A stretch of DNA of 64,000 bases, taken from NCBI RefSeq assembly GCF_013409995.1, contig NZ_JACCBX010000005.1, forward strand, positions 434,001 to 498,000. The letters run 5' to 3'. Under the pieces are notes generated by a model. The model had not been told where the DNA came from. It saw only the letters and a list, made by a program, of their open reading frames with translations, and searched no databases. Shown here piece by piece: positions 36,621 through 46,770 of the stretch. This DNA is from Neobacillus driksii (GTDB lineage: Bacteria; Bacillota; Bacilli; Bacillales; Cytobacillaceae). The position numbers and the translations under genes were made by a program. Position 1 is the first letter of the stretch. Each line of letters opens with the position of its first letter.

Positions 36621-37415
36621 TTATTCTGGTTTATTGGTAATGTCCTCACCAAAATATTTGATACTAATCCGAGTCAGTGTCCCATTTTCCCGGAGTTTTT
36701 CCAGCGATTCGTTTACTCGCTTCAATAGTTTTGGGTTATCCTGAGGCAGCACAATCGCTTGTTCACTGCGGTTAATTAACTGCTGTCCTTTTATCTTAAA
36801 CCCTTCCTTTGCGGCACTTTTCCCGGTTACAAAATCCGTGATTACCGCATCATGACGCCCGCCGCTTAACGCTTTTAAAGCTGTAATATCACTGTCATAT
36901 GTTTTTACTTTTTCTGTATACTTGGAAGCTGTATCGGCATAAGTCGAACCTTTTGCCACAGCTACTTCTTTTCCCGCCAAATCTTTGACAGTCTTAATTT
37001 GGCTATCCGGTCTGGTGAAAATTTGCGGTCCAGAATAATAGTAGGGGGTAGTGAAGGAAACATGTTTGCTCCGCTGCGGATTGATCGTGTGGCTGGCAAC
37101 AGCAGCATCCGCACGGCCTGTTTTGACCCCTTCTACAATCCCCTTGAATTTTATTCGCTTTTGAACCGGCTCAAGGCCCATTTCTTTTGCAATGGCTTCT
37201 CCAACCTCAATATCAAAGCCCGACATGGTGAGATCATCATTGATATAACTAAAAGGTTTAAACTCACCGGAAGCAGCAAAAACAAATTGATTATTATGTA
37301 TTAGTTTAGATCCGTCAGCAAGCTTCTCCTTCTCGGCACAAGCTGATAAAAAGCAAACGACGATAAAACTGAAAACCAATATTAACTTTCTATTCAACCA
37401 CATGTTGGCTATCAT
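36621..37415 (-). CDS. Amino-acid-binding lipoprotein (SBP family 3)
   Basis: A 264-residue lipoprotein: signal peptide with lipobox LSAC (Cys26), then the binding fold (FVFAASGEFKPFSYINDDL; GFDIEVGEAIAKEMGL; the late QAIVLPQDNPKLLKRVNESL). Only the general polar amino-acid class can be assigned. Start is ATG 37415; an in-frame ATG 12 nt later is possible, and upstream purine-rich sequence (GAGAGGGAAAGGG) suits either. Confidence 0.9.
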   Translation of the reverse strand: MIANMWLNRKLILVFSFIVVCFLSACAEKEKLADGSKLIHNNQFVFAASGEFKPFSYINDDLTMSGFDIEVGEAIAKEMGLEPVQKRIKFKGIVEGVKTGRADAAVASHTINPQRSKHVSFTTPYYYSGPQIFTRPDSQIKTVKDLAGKEVAVAKGSTYADTASKYTEKVKTYDSDITALKALSGGRHDAVITDFVTGKSAAKEGFKIKGQQLINRSEQAIVLPQDNPKLLKRVNESLEKLRENGTLTRISIKYFGEDITNKPE

Positions 37416-37509
37416 TCCCTTTCCCTCTCATTTATCTTTACAATAACCCTAGCTAAGTAACTTACTTATGAAAGTAAATACCCTTTTATTCGTCAATTAA
37501 ACAAAAAAG

Positions 37510-37537
37510 TGTCAGTCACCATTAAAGGTGCCTGACA
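37510..37537. repeat. Dispersed palindrome of the GTGTCAG-CACC type
   Basis: TGTCAG(T)CACC (37510-37520) and GGTG(C)CTGACA (37527-37537) form a hairpin with one mismatch. Short inverted elements of this wording recur widely in Bacillus genomes, from general recollection. It stands just beside a terminator. Confidence 0.45.
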
Positions 37538-37542
37538 TAGTA

Positions 37543-37574
37543 AAAGGCGAAAAGCAATTCGCTTTTCGCCTTTC
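37543..37574 (-). terminator. Terminator of the mal operon
   Basis: AAAGGCGAAAAGC/GCTTTTCGCCTTT perfect 13-bp stem, loop AATTC. Confidence 0.85.
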
Positions 37575-37588
37575 TAGTATTTATTAAG

Positions 37589-38929
<1,341 letters not shown>

Positions 38930-38959
38930 CTAGTATTCTATGTTGTATTTATCTCGATT

Positions 38960-40558
38960 CTATTCGTTTGTTGATAATCCCAAATAGCTGTCGACAGCTT
39001 TCCGAATGTTTGTTACTTGTAAGCCATACACAACCTGAACATTCTTATCTTTAATCACGACTCCACTGGCACCAGTTTCTCTTTTCAATACTTCTTCGTT
39101 GACCTTTTCAGGGTTATCCAGTGTTAAACGGAGTCTAGTGTAACAATTTGTTACCGTATTAATGTTGCTTGCTCCACCTAATGCATCGACGATCACTGGA
39201 GCAATTCCACCAATCGACTGTGGCTCAGGACTCCCAGTTACTCCTGTACTTTTCTTTTCATAATCTTTCTTGGAATATAATTTGGTCTCTTCGTCTTCAT
39301 CTTCTCTTCCGATTGTTTTGAAGTTAAATTTCACAATTAGGAAGCGGAAAACCACATAGTAGGCAGCAAATGAGAACAATCCTACTAAGATATACATTGG
39401 CCAATGTGTTTTTTCGATTCCAAGCGGTACATTGAACAATAGAAAATCAATCATTCCATTTGGGCCAATGGCTCGGACATCCAATAGATGATACGCTACC
39501 ATCCCTAATCCGCTTAAAGCAGCATGAACAACAAATAACAATGGTGCTACAAACAAGAATGAAAATTCAATTGGCTCTGTCACACCAGCAATAAATGATG
39601 TAACGGCAGCCGGAATTAAAATCGCCTTTACTTTACCTTTATTTTCTGGCTTTGCCGTGTGGTACATAGCCAAACAAGCACCAATTAAACCAAACATCTT
39701 TGAAATACCGCGGGCATCCCAAACCACGCTTGATGAAAGCTCTTTTACAGTTGGATCGATAATTTCTGCATAGTAAATATTTCTTGCCCCTTCGTATACT
39801 TGCCCGCCGATTTCTACGGCACCGCCCAATGATGTATATAAAAATGGCGTATAAATTAAGTGATGCAGACCTGTTGGAATTAACAAACGTTCCAATGCCC
39901 CGTATAAGAAAATCCCAAAGCTTCCGCTGTGTTGGATTAGACCTCCAAGACTGTTAATTCCAGCTTGGAAAAATGGCCAGATGAACGTAAGCGCAACTGA
40001 TAACAACACAAGAACAGGAATCAATACAATAAAGACAAACCGTGATCCGCCGTAAATTTGAAACGCACCTTTGAACTCTGTATCAATAAATTTGTTATGA
40101 ACGATAGCGGTTACAATACCGAGAATAAGTCCCAGAAACACACCCATATCAAGAATTTGCACGCCCAAGACCATCGTTTGTCCAGTTCCCTGCAAAGATT
40201 CCCCTTCATAAAGAACCCCGGTGAGCTGCATAAATTTATTCATAGCATTTACAAATACCAAATAACCTAATAGAGATGTAAACCCAGCGATTGCTTTTTC
40301 TCTATTCGCTAAACCGACTGCTATCCCGACACAAAATATGAGTCCCAAGTTGGTGAGAATTGAAACCAATGATCCAGTCAAGATGGTCCCAAATCCGGTT
40401 GTGATCGGATTATCTAAAAATGGAAAGACCTCCATTAACCTTGGGTTGGTAAATAAATTTCCAAATGCAATTAAAATACCCTCAATCGGCAAAATAAGTA
40501 TTGGAATGAACATCGCTTTTGAAAAGCGCTGCATGCCTTCCATAACTTTTGCTTTCAT
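38960..40558 (-). CDS. malP: PTS alpha-glucoside (maltose) transporter, EIICB
   Basis: A 532-residue PTS permease of the glucose superfamily. The IIC part (1 to about 420, ten or so hydrophobic segments) includes TGLHHLIYTPF and GVTEPIEFSFLF, typical substrate-pore motifs. The IIB domain (about 445-530) has the phosphorylated Cys in NTVTNCYTRLRLTL. A IIA domain is absent, so phosphate must come from an EIIA encoded elsewhere, as for B. subtilis MalP. It could take trehalose-like or other alpha-glucosides; maltose is preferred from its malA and malR neighbours. AAGGGGG precedes ATG 40558. Confidence 0.9.
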   Translation of the reverse strand: MKAKVMEGMQRFSKAMFIPILILPIEGILIAFGNLFTNPRLMEVFPFLDNPITTGFGTILTGSLVSILTNLGLIFCVGIAVGLANREKAIAGFTSLLGYLVFVNAMNKFMQLTGVLYEGESLQGTGQTMVLGVQILDMGVFLGLILGIVTAIVHNKFIDTEFKGAFQIYGGSRFVFIVLIPVLVLLSVALTFIWPFFQAGINSLGGLIQHSGSFGIFLYGALERLLIPTGLHHLIYTPFLYTSLGGAVEIGGQVYEGARNIYYAEIIDPTVKELSSSVVWDARGISKMFGLIGACLAMYHTAKPENKGKVKAILIPAAVTSFIAGVTEPIEFSFLFVAPLLFVVHAALSGLGMVAYHLLDVRAIGPNGMIDFLLFNVPLGIEKTHWPMYILVGLFSFAAYYVVFRFLIVKFNFKTIGREDEDEETKLYSKKDYEKKSTGVTGSPEPQSIGGIAPVIVDALGGASNINTVTNCYTRLRLTLDNPEKVNEEVLKRETGASGVVIKDKNVQVVYGLQVTNIRKAVDSYLGLSTNE

Positions 40559-40607
40559 TTTGCCTTCCCCCTTTTATGTTTTTGTAGTTGACAGGACTAG
40601 AATACAA

Positions 40608-40621
40608 TGTAAACGTTTTAG
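40608..40621 (-). promoter_or_regulatory. cre-like site upstream of malP
   Basis: TGTAAACGTTTTAG fits the CcpA cre consensus at most positions. It falls in the malR-malP gap, between a possible -35 (TCGACT) and -10 (TATTCT), where it would repress. Confidence 0.5.
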
Positions 40622-40646
40622 AGTCGATAGATTCCACATAATAAAG

Positions 40647-40673
40647 AACGTGTTTCACACATTGAAACACGTT
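40647..40673. promoter_or_regulatory. Perfect 11-bp inverted repeat between malR and malP
   Basis: AACGTGTTTCA (40647-40657) and TGAAACACGTT (40663-40673), separated by CACAT. It touches the malR stop codon and lies upstream of the malP promoter region; it may be the MalR operator or a stem-loop end of malR. There is no strong T run, which favours the operator. Confidence 0.5.
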
Positions 40674-41447
40674 TCACTCATTTCTATTTTTTTTTGGTAA
40701 TAATGTCCCGACATACTGTTTGACAATATATTCAAACATTAGCATTAGACCGGGAAAAAAACTGTTCGGCAGCATGTTTCTATCGTCTAGTTTATTATGA
40801 TCGATGATTTTAAAATTCAAATCGGAAAGTTCTGCAATCCGACTTTCAGTTTCCTTTGTGAAAGAAACAGTAAAAATATGATGCTCTTTGGCGGCCTGCA
40901 TTTTATCGAGGACAAGCTGTGTTTCACCTGATTTGGAGATCACCACTAAGGCACCGATATCTTCCAGATTATTTTCGAATACTCCAATCGAATCAGTTCC
41001 ACTGGCAAAAATCGTTTTTCTTCCTAGTACTAATAGTTTTTTATACAAATATTCTGCTGCAATTGCAGAAAAACCTGTAGCATATATAAAAATATAGCTT
41101 TGTTTGAGATTTAATACTTTTTTAATGAAGATTTCAATATCCTCCATTGAATTATGGCTCATAAAATCCTTTGAACTAATCTCAAGAAAGTCCTCCATCA
41201 CGTTGCTTTCCGGTAAACCCGCTTTTTTAACGAGAGGGAGGAGGTGGTAATACATATCGATGAATCCCGTATAGCCTAATTTTTTCGAAAGGCGAATTAC
41301 AGTTGCTGGAGAGGTAAAATTCTCTTTCGCAATCGTTCGTACTCCCATTTCCAGGACATTGTCGATGTTAGTAATGATATATTGTACAATCTGAACTTCA
41401 ACTTCAGATAAATTTTTCCCTTGAATAATTTTGCTGATATCCACCAT
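40674..41447 (-). CDS. malR: RpiR-family transcriptional regulator of the maltose PTS operon
   Basis: A 257-residue RpiR/MurR-type regulator. The N-terminal helix-turn-helix (about 1-75) has VRTIAKENFTSPATVIRLSKKLGY, read in two parts; a SIS sugar-phosphate-binding domain (about 110-245) has IYATGFSAIAAEYLY and VVISKSGETQLVLD. In B. subtilis the matching MalR/GlvR activates malA-malP in response to maltose 6'-phosphate or related sugars. Here it is upstream of malP in the same direction, so it may be cotranscribed. ATG 41447 follows a modest GAGAGTGAAG site. Confidence 0.85.
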   Translation of the reverse strand: MVDISKIIQGKNLSEVEVQIVQYIITNIDNVLEMGVRTIAKENFTSPATVIRLSKKLGYTGFIDMYYHLLPLVKKAGLPESNVMEDFLEISSKDFMSHNSMEDIEIFIKKVLNLKQSYIFIYATGFSAIAAEYLYKKLLVLGRKTIFASGTDSIGVFENNLEDIGALVVISKSGETQLVLDKMQAAKEHHIFTVSFTKETESRIAELSDLNFKIIDHNKLDDRNMLPNSFFPGLMLMFEYIVKQYVGTLLPKKNRNE

Positions 41448-41515
41448 TTATTCTTCACTCTCACTTTGCCAATGTGGCGGTTTGTGATTGCTAATTTTGG
41501 TTCAATATTCAAGCC

Positions 41516-41995
41516 TCATTTATGATAAGGCTCGCCCCGGTTTATTCGATAAGCTCGATAAATTTGCTCTACTAGAATCAATTTCATCAGTTGATGGGGG
41601 AAGGTCATTTTTGAAAAAGAAAGCTGTTCGTTTGAACGTTTTAGCACTTCATCACTTAATCCTAACGATCCTCCGATAATAAAAGCAATCTTGCTTTTCC
41701 CGTATGTAGCCAATTTATCTAGCGTATCCGCTAGCTCTTCAGAAGACTGCATTTTCCCATTTATTGCGAGGGCAATTACATATGTGTCCTGGCTTATCTT
41801 AGCCAAGATTCTTTCTCCCTCTTTTTGCTTGACCTGAATCATTTCTAACTCGCTTAATTCCTCTGGTGCTTTTTCATCCGGTACTTCGACGACTTCCACT
41901 TTCGCATACGCATTTAGTCGTTTTAAATATTCGTCAATTCCCAATTTTAAATATTTCTCTTTCAATTTGCCAACCGTAATAATTGAGATATTCAC
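41516..41995 (-). CDS. rlmH: 23S rRNA pseudouridine-1915 N3-methyltransferase RlmH
   Basis: A 159-residue SPOUT methyltransferase that methylates pseudouridine 1915 in helix 69 of 23S rRNA on the 70S ribosome. The knot region [14 protein letters not shown] and the C-terminus [17 protein letters not shown] are family hallmarks. GTG 41995 is used: translation begins [15 protein letters not shown] like the B. subtilis protein, with AGAGGG 9 nt upstream; a longer frame from 42004 adds three residues. Corresponds to yydA. Confidence 0.96.
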   Translation of the reverse strand: MNISIITVGKLKEKYLKLGIDEYLKRLNAYAKVEVVEVPDEKAPEELSELEMIQVKQKEGERILAKISQDTYVIALAINGKMQSSEELADTLDKLATYGKSKIAFIIGGSLGLSDEVLKRSNEQLSFSKMTFPHQLMKLILVEQIYRAYRINRGEPYHK

Positions 41996-42040
41996 AATCC
42001 ACAACCCTCTTTTTTATGTTACAAACAGTTTACAAACAAC

Positions 42041-42165
42041 TTATCCACAGAAGTTATCCACATGTCCACATTTTTTATCCACATCTTGTATGGAATCATT
42101 TGTTCGCCACAATATATACAGCTCTATTTTGGCAATACTCACAACCTGTTGATAAGTTATCCCCA
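42041..42165. promoter_or_regulatory. DnaA-box cluster upstream of rlmH
   Basis: Three perfect TTATCCACA boxes on the plus strand (42041-42049, 42054-42062, 42075-42083) and two with one mismatch (TTATCCCCA 42157-42165; TGTTGATAA, a reverse box, 42147-42155). I recall that B. subtilis DnaA binds a cluster at yydA-yycS, the same locus. It may titrate DnaA or regulate rlmH. Confidence 0.8.
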
Positions 42166-42254
42166 GTTACTTTTGATAAAACTGGGAAGGTTTCAAACTC
42201 TTCCACAACGTTATCTAGTGCCAAATCTACATGTTCCTCACAGCAATAAATCAA
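42096..42254 (-). CDS. CxxH/CxxC small protein (BA_5709 family)
   Basis: A 52-residue protein starting from TTG 42254, seven bases after AAGGAGGG. It contains CCEEH (a CxxH) near residue 5 and CEYC (CxxC) near residue 38, a probable zinc-binding pair, and ends AVYIVANK. I know this arrangement as a small Bacillaceae family encoded between the HtrA protease and rlmH, exactly where it is found here. Function unknown. Two imperfect DnaA boxes lie inside the coding sequence and three perfect ones just downstream. Confidence 0.85.
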   Translation of the reverse strand: MIYCCEEHVDLALDNVVEEFETFPVLSKVTGDNLSTGCEYCQNRAVYIVANK

Positions 42255-42340
42255 TTTGGAACCCTCCTTCCCGCATAACTATTTCTCTTATTATTTTACT
42301 TTCCAAACTGTATCATTCAACCAACCACTATACCATAAAA

Positions 42341-42370
42341 AAACAGAAAGGTGAAAACACCTTCCTGTTC
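42341..42370 (-). terminator. Terminator of the HtrA-type gene
   Basis: Minus-strand AACAGGAAGGTG/CACCTTTCTGTT stem, TTTT loop, followed by TTTTTTT. Confidence 0.9.
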
Positions 42371-42376
42371 TTCCTT

Positions 42377-43609
42377 TTAAGATTGGTCTTCTGCTAATGT
42401 GATCTTGGTCGTTTGCAGCTTTCCTTCTCGATAGTATTTAATCTCCATTTGGTCGCCAATTTTTGTCTCTTGATATAAATGCTTTCTGAGGTCAATTACG
42501 TCATGTATGGTTTTCCCATCCATCTCTACAATAACATCTAGCTCCCGTAATCCAGCCTGTGATGCAGGTGAATTCGGCACAACCTGGCGAAGAGCTACAC
42601 CATAGTTAATGTCCCTTGGTAATTTTAAGGCTTCTTCTTGATAATAACCTGGAATTTCAGCAACCGATTTTAAGTCAACCCCCATGTAAGGTCGTCTGAC
42701 CTCGCCATATTGTTCTAGGTCATTAATAATCGGTCTTGCATAGTTGATCGGTATTGATAATCCAATCCCCTCAACGGCATTTTGAGCAATTTTCATCGAG
42801 TTAATGCCAATAAGTTGTCCGGCAATATTAATTAATGCCCCGCCACTGTTACCAGGATTAATGGCTGCATCTGTTTGCAGTACCTCAGCCTGCCAATCCA
42901 TAATACCATCTTGGTTAATATCAACGGGGATTGTCCGATTAATCCCTGAAATAATCCCTTGCGTAACAGAACCAGAGAAGGTGGCACCTAGTGGATTTCC
43001 AATTGCCATTACCGGTTCCCCCATTTTCAAGGCATCAGAATCACCAAATTCAGCTATTTTTTTAATCTTGCCTGCATCAACTTCAAGTACAGCTAAGTCG
43101 GTCCAAACATCTGAACCGAGAAGTTTTGCAGGAATTTTTGTGCCATCATTTAAGGTCACTTCCAGCTGTGTAGCACCTTCAACTACATGATGATTGGTCA
43201 CAACATAAACTTTATCTCCTGCCTTTTTATAAACTACCCCTGACCCTGTACCTGCTGGCCCTTGGTCGTCTCCACCCTCGTCGTTCCAGAAGTTAGAAGT
43301 TTGTATATTATTAATCCCAACTACCGCATCGGCAGCCTTATCAATAGCTTTTGTAGTATTCGTATTTACATCATAGGACACCTGCTGCTGTACAAAATTG
43401 TCTTGGTTATTATCATTTGTCCCTGCAGATTGACTCTGATTGGGCTGTACATTGTAGGGAAGGAAACCTCCATTAGATAATGCCGGAATTGAAATGATAA
43501 CTAGCATGGCTCCAAGTATTGCCCCAACAATACTTGCAAGTAAAAAACTACCTCTGTTCCTATTCATCTTTTGGTTACGCCCTTGTGAATGATCATCATA
43601 GTAACCCAT
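42377..43609 (-). CDS. yyxA: HtrA/DegP-type membrane serine protease YyxA
   Basis: A 410-residue S1C protease for envelope protein quality control. A single membrane helix (about 22-45, LASIVGAILGAMLVIISI) anchors it after a short cytosolic tail. The trypsin-like domain shows the triad: His in VTNHHVVEGA, Asp in WTDLAVLEV and Ser in NPGNSGGALIN. A PDZ domain (about 305-405) includes SPASQAGLRELDVIVEMDG. Position downstream of walJ identifies it as YyxA (HtrC). ATG 43609 is selected because the protein then begins MGYYDDHS and upstream sequence GGGAGACGTGGTG can bind the ribosome. A terminator upstream makes it independent of wal. Confidence 0.93.
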   Translation of the reverse strand: MGYYDDHSQGRNQKMNRNRGSFLLASIVGAILGAMLVIISIPALSNGGFLPYNVQPNQSQSAGTNDNNQDNFVQQQVSYDVNTNTTKAIDKAADAVVGINNIQTSNFWNDEGGDDQGPAGTGSGVVYKKAGDKVYVVTNHHVVEGATQLEVTLNDGTKIPAKLLGSDVWTDLAVLEVDAGKIKKIAEFGDSDALKMGEPVMAIGNPLGATFSGSVTQGIISGINRTIPVDINQDGIMDWQAEVLQTDAAINPGNSGGALINIAGQLIGINSMKIAQNAVEGIGLSIPINYARPIINDLEQYGEVRRPYMGVDLKSVAEIPGYYQEEALKLPRDINYGVALRQVVPNSPASQAGLRELDVIVEMDGKTIHDVIDLRKHLYQETKIGDQMEIKYYREGKLQTTKITLAEDQS

Positions 43610-43696
43610 TTTCACCACGTCTCCCTTCATAAGCAACTAATTAATATTTTGGCTTATAGTTACAATTATACTCTGTCCAAAACCATTTTATAAAAA

Positions 43697-43734
43697 AAGA
43701 ACAAAGATACCAAATAGGAAGTATCTTTGTTCTT
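43697..43734 (-). terminator. Terminator of the wal operon
   Basis: Perfect 14-bp stem AAGAACAAAGATAC/GTATCTTTGTTCTT; in the minus direction it is followed by TTTTTTT. Confidence 0.92.
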
Positions 43735-43740
43735 AGTATG

Positions 43741-43862
43741 GTCCAGCTTCAGCGCCTAGGGGCTCGGGGTCATAAGCCAATCCGTCAAGAAGGTTAAAGA
43801 GCAACCTTCATGCCGGCTCATCTTATGCCTGTCGCCCCTGAGCAAGGCACTTCCGCTTTTCT
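43741..43862. repeat. Dispersed repeat element between walJ and its terminator
   Basis: A GC-richer 120-bp block that starts GTCCAGCTTCAGCGCCTAG and ends GCAAGGCACTTCCGCTTTTC, with complementary ends and a folded interior (TCATAAGCC with GGCTCATCTTATG). This wording is, from recollection, a family of dispersed elements common in Bacillaceae intergenic regions. A decayed piece in the opposite orientation is at 62254-62290. Confidence 0.65.
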
Positions 43863-43863
43863 T

Positions 43864-44658
43864 TTAAACTGCTGTTAAAATCGTTGGCACTTTAGGGTCT
43901 GTGTCATAGAGATCGAACCCCTCACCGACGATTAGTCCCTGGCTTTGAAGTGTTTGTGCTACTGACATTCTTGCTAAGTCCTTCATATTGTTGTCGAGAC
44001 TTAAATGGGCAAGGTACACTCGTTTTGTATTGTCTCCAATGACCTCACTCATAGCAATGGCCGCATCCTCATTTGAAACATGTCCAAGATCGCTCAGAAT
44101 CCTTCGTTTAACATTCCAAGGATATCTTCCCATCCTTAGCATTTGCACATCATGATTCGACTCAAAAATATAGGCATCTGCATTTGAGATGATTCCTTTC
44201 ATCCTGTCGCTCACATAGCCTGTATCTGTTATCAACACTAATTTCTTACCCGAATGATGGAATACATAAAACATTGGTTCTGCTGCGTCGTGCGATACCC
44301 CAAAGGATTCAATATCTGTGGCCCCAAAGCTTTTTACGCTTTCGGTGCTGAATATCATCTTTTGTTCAGTGGGGATGTCACCAACTAACCGATCCATCGC
44401 ACGCCAGGTGTTTTCATTTGCATAAACTGGCAGCTTATATTTTCGGGCTAACACGCCAATTCCTTTAATATGGTCACTGTGTTCATGGGTTACAAATATC
44501 CCTGATAATTTACTTATGTCACGATCTATATGTTGGAAAAATGCCTCCATTTGCTTCCCGCTAAATCCGGCATCTACTAGAAAGGAATGCTCGTCTGATT
44601 CAACATAAAGCGAATTCCCCGTACTTCCGCTCGCTAAAATGCTATAACGTAATGACAT
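43864..44658 (-). CDS. walJ: Metallo-beta-lactamase-fold hydrolase WalJ (YycJ)
   Basis: A 264-residue MBL-fold protein; the metal motif is HEHSDH (58-63), with DTGYVSD and a late HLS as further ligands. It has been proposed to be a 5'-3' exonuclease-like nuclease linking the WalRK system to DNA replication or wall metabolism; the biochemical role is not settled. Fifth gene of the wal operon, 17 nt after walI. ATG 44658 follows GGAGTG. Confidence 0.94.
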   Translation of the reverse strand: MSLRYSILASGSTGNSLYVESDEHSFLVDAGFSGKQMEAFFQHIDRDISKLSGIFVTHEHSDHIKGIGVLARKYKLPVYANENTWRAMDRLVGDIPTEQKMIFSTESVKSFGATDIESFGVSHDAAEPMFYVFHHSGKKLVLITDTGYVSDRMKGIISNADAYIFESNHDVQMLRMGRYPWNVKRRILSDLGHVSNEDAAIAMSEVIGDNTKRVYLAHLSLDNNMKDLARMSVAQTLQSQGLIVGEGFDLYDTDPKVPTILTAV

Positions 44659-44675
44659 ATGATTTCACTCCACAT

Positions 44676-45461
44676 CTAATTTCCATCGCTGTTAAATTCT
44701 ATAATCTGACCTTCTAACGCATTAACAAAAAGACTTTGATTATCATCCACCACAAAACGCCATGTGGGCGCTAATGCTTGCGAAGCAGAGAGCTGAATTA
44801 ATGATGAATAGCCGAGTTCAACTTTTGTGATTTTGCTTTTTGGCTTCAGCATACCTTTTTGGTACAAGGTTTCCAGTGCCTTCAAAGGAGGGAGGATTTC
44901 CTCCTTTTCGGTCATTTTTTCTATATCCTCTAAATAGGTCTGTTCGTAGGAATCAATTTGATTTTTTTCGTCAATATGAAACGTAAGCATTCCACTTAGA
45001 TTTTCATATAAAGTCATATTTCCATAATGTTGAAAGTAGGTGATGGTGTTCTTCTTATCATCTTTTTTCCAAAATTGATATTGGTCACCATACAATACAT
45101 TATCCTTAATAAAAGCAGTAATATCTGCTGCCTCAAATTTTTCATTTAAAGGTATGGGTTTATCCAATTTCATCTGCAGAGACGTACTAGGTTCCTTTAG
45201 TGCCGTTGTCTGCCCCTTCAGTTTTAAAATATCATCCCTTGTAAACAACTTGGGCTTTGCGCTTAGATACTGATCCTTAAATGGCCCCTTTGGCAGTTCT
45301 TTATAGCTGATTTCGTCTAACTTCAATGTTTCCTCAATGGAGGTTGGTGTAATATATTCATATTTATTAGCGTCCCGTATTTTCATAAACTGAAATAAGA
45401 GATAGACGTCTAAAATCAAAAACGTAATAATAAAAATTGTTTTTATTTTACTCCAATCCAT
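44676..45461 (-). CDS. walI: WalK regulatory membrane protein WalI (YycI)
   Basis: A 261-residue bitopic protein: one N-terminal membrane helix (MDWSKIKTIFIITFLILDVY) and a large extracytoplasmic part. With WalH it binds WalK's membrane helices and restrains kinase activity. ATG 45461 is chosen to match the family start MDW; it overlaps the end of walH by 14 nt, with GGGGGG as ribosome site inside walH. Confidence 0.93.
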   Translation of the reverse strand: MDWSKIKTIFIITFLILDVYLLFQFMKIRDANKYEYITPTSIEETLKLDEISYKELPKGPFKDQYLSAKPKLFTRDDILKLKGQTTALKEPSTSLQMKLDKPIPLNEKFEAADITAFIKDNVLYGDQYQFWKKDDKKNTITYFQHYGNMTLYENLSGMLTFHIDEKNQIDSYEQTYLEDIEKMTEKEEILPPLKALETLYQKGMLKPKSKITKVELGYSSLIQLSASQALAPTWRFVVDDNQSLFVNALEGQIIEFNSDGN

Positions 45462-46770
45462 GTAACAATCCCCCCAGGTCATCCTTTGTGATTTGTCCCC
45501 ATGTCTGGTTATATCGGTAAAACCAAGCTGGCTCTAGGAGGATCAGTTTATTTTCGCTTGTATCCTTTGACATCCGATATCCTAAAACGAGTTGTTCTAG
45601 TAATTCCGGTTTAAAATTCTTTCGGGTTTTGAGAAATTCCAATGCAGAAGAACCTGTTGGAAGAGTTACTTTTACCATTTCTGTGGTTAAGGGAAGCTCC
45701 AAGGATATATTAGGTCTAACATATTTCGTTATTTCATCTCTGCCCCATACTTCCTCAATCTCTGACATACCACTTTCATTAAAAACGGGATACCCGTCGA
45801 TACTATATAAACGGAACTTAACAGATTTCCTTTTTTCATCCTTTGCTACATAACGATAAGGGTCTGTCCAGCCCCCATGTCCATTAATAAAATCAATACT
45901 CCTCTTTAATAGATCATAAGAGTCGTCCACATAATTGGACTCACCTGTAGGATTCACATAGAGCAGCATATTGGTATCGTTATTAACGGTCATTTTACTT
46001 GAAACATCACTAAATTCTTCTACTCCAGAAACGGTGCCCCTTTGTACAAACTTAGGTTCACTAAACAATGCTTCTTTGAAAGCATCTGAGTTTAAGACGA
46101 CAGGTAAATAGGTGTATTCCATCATTTCCACATTACCATCAGGGATATAAACCGTACGCTGATTAGTCGCTTCAAATGGGAAATAACGCTGATATTGCTC
46201 TGCATTTTTAAAAAAGTTCTTGTTAAACTCGTTTAATAAACTGGGTGAGATATGGCTGATATATACATGCTGATAATCGGAAGAAACAAAGTAAATCGTA
46301 CCATTTCCCTTTTCAGAATTCTCAACATTGACCACAATTCGATTAAAATTGAATACCGGAATTCTTTTCTCCTCGAACTTCAATACATTTCGATAGATTT
46401 CAATGGGGATATCAGCAGGAAATACAAGTTCAGCATTTCCATTTCCATGAACTAATTCCTTAATGTCCTCTATATTCTCCGAATAATCTTTTACATCATA
46501 GATAGACCATTTCCTTATTTCACTCATTATTTTATCAAGGCTTTCCGCATCTGTAGTTCCAAAATGCTGACCGCTATGATGAAAAAGAACAAGATCCGGA
46601 CTGATAATCTGGTAAAGTTCCCGTTTTTCCTTTAACGTTACCTCTTCAACTGTATTACCGTTTTCCAATGTGTCAAAATTAGGCTGGTACGTCCAAAGAT
46701 TCCAAGTTAAAACAATACTAACCAGAATGAGAAAAGTTAAGATCGCAGATTTACTATTTTCATATTTCAT
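45448..46770 (-). CDS. walH: WalK regulatory membrane protein WalH (YycH)
   Basis: A 440-residue protein with one N-terminal membrane helix (AILTFLILVSIVLTWNLW) and a three-domain extracytoplasmic region typical of YycH. It acts with WalI to control WalK. Overlap with walK is ATGA, so translation is coupled. Confidence 0.93.
   Translation of the reverse strand: MKYENSKSAILTFLILVSIVLTWNLWTYQPNFDTLENGNTVEEVTLKEKRELYQIISPDLVLFHHSGQHFGTTDAESLDKIMSEIRKWSIYDVKDYSENIEDIKELVHGNGNAELVFPADIPIEIYRNVLKFEEKRIPVFNFNRIVVNVENSEKGNGTIYFVSSDYQHVYISHISPSLLNEFNKNFFKNAEQYQRYFPFEATNQRTVYIPDGNVEMMEYTYLPVVLNSDAFKEALFSEPKFVQRGTVSGVEEFSDVSSKMTVNNDTNMLLYVNPTGESNYVDDSYDLLKRSIDFINGHGGWTDPYRYVAKDEKRKSVKFRLYSIDGYPVFNESGMSEIEEVWGRDEITKYVRPNISLELPLTTEMVKVTLPTGSSALEFLKTRKNFKPELLEQLVLGYRMSKDTSENKLILLEPAWFYRYNQTWGQITKDDLGGLLHGLE

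Noticed and set aside
40647-40673. Possible parS (contains TGTTTCA and TGAAACA)
   Set aside because: The half-sites are 5 nt apart instead of joined as in the 16-bp parS, so ParB should not recognise it.
42062-42397. 111-residue plus-strand frame over the DnaA boxes
   Set aside because: Overlaps the better-supported CxxH/CxxC gene and a terminator on the other strand; no domain.
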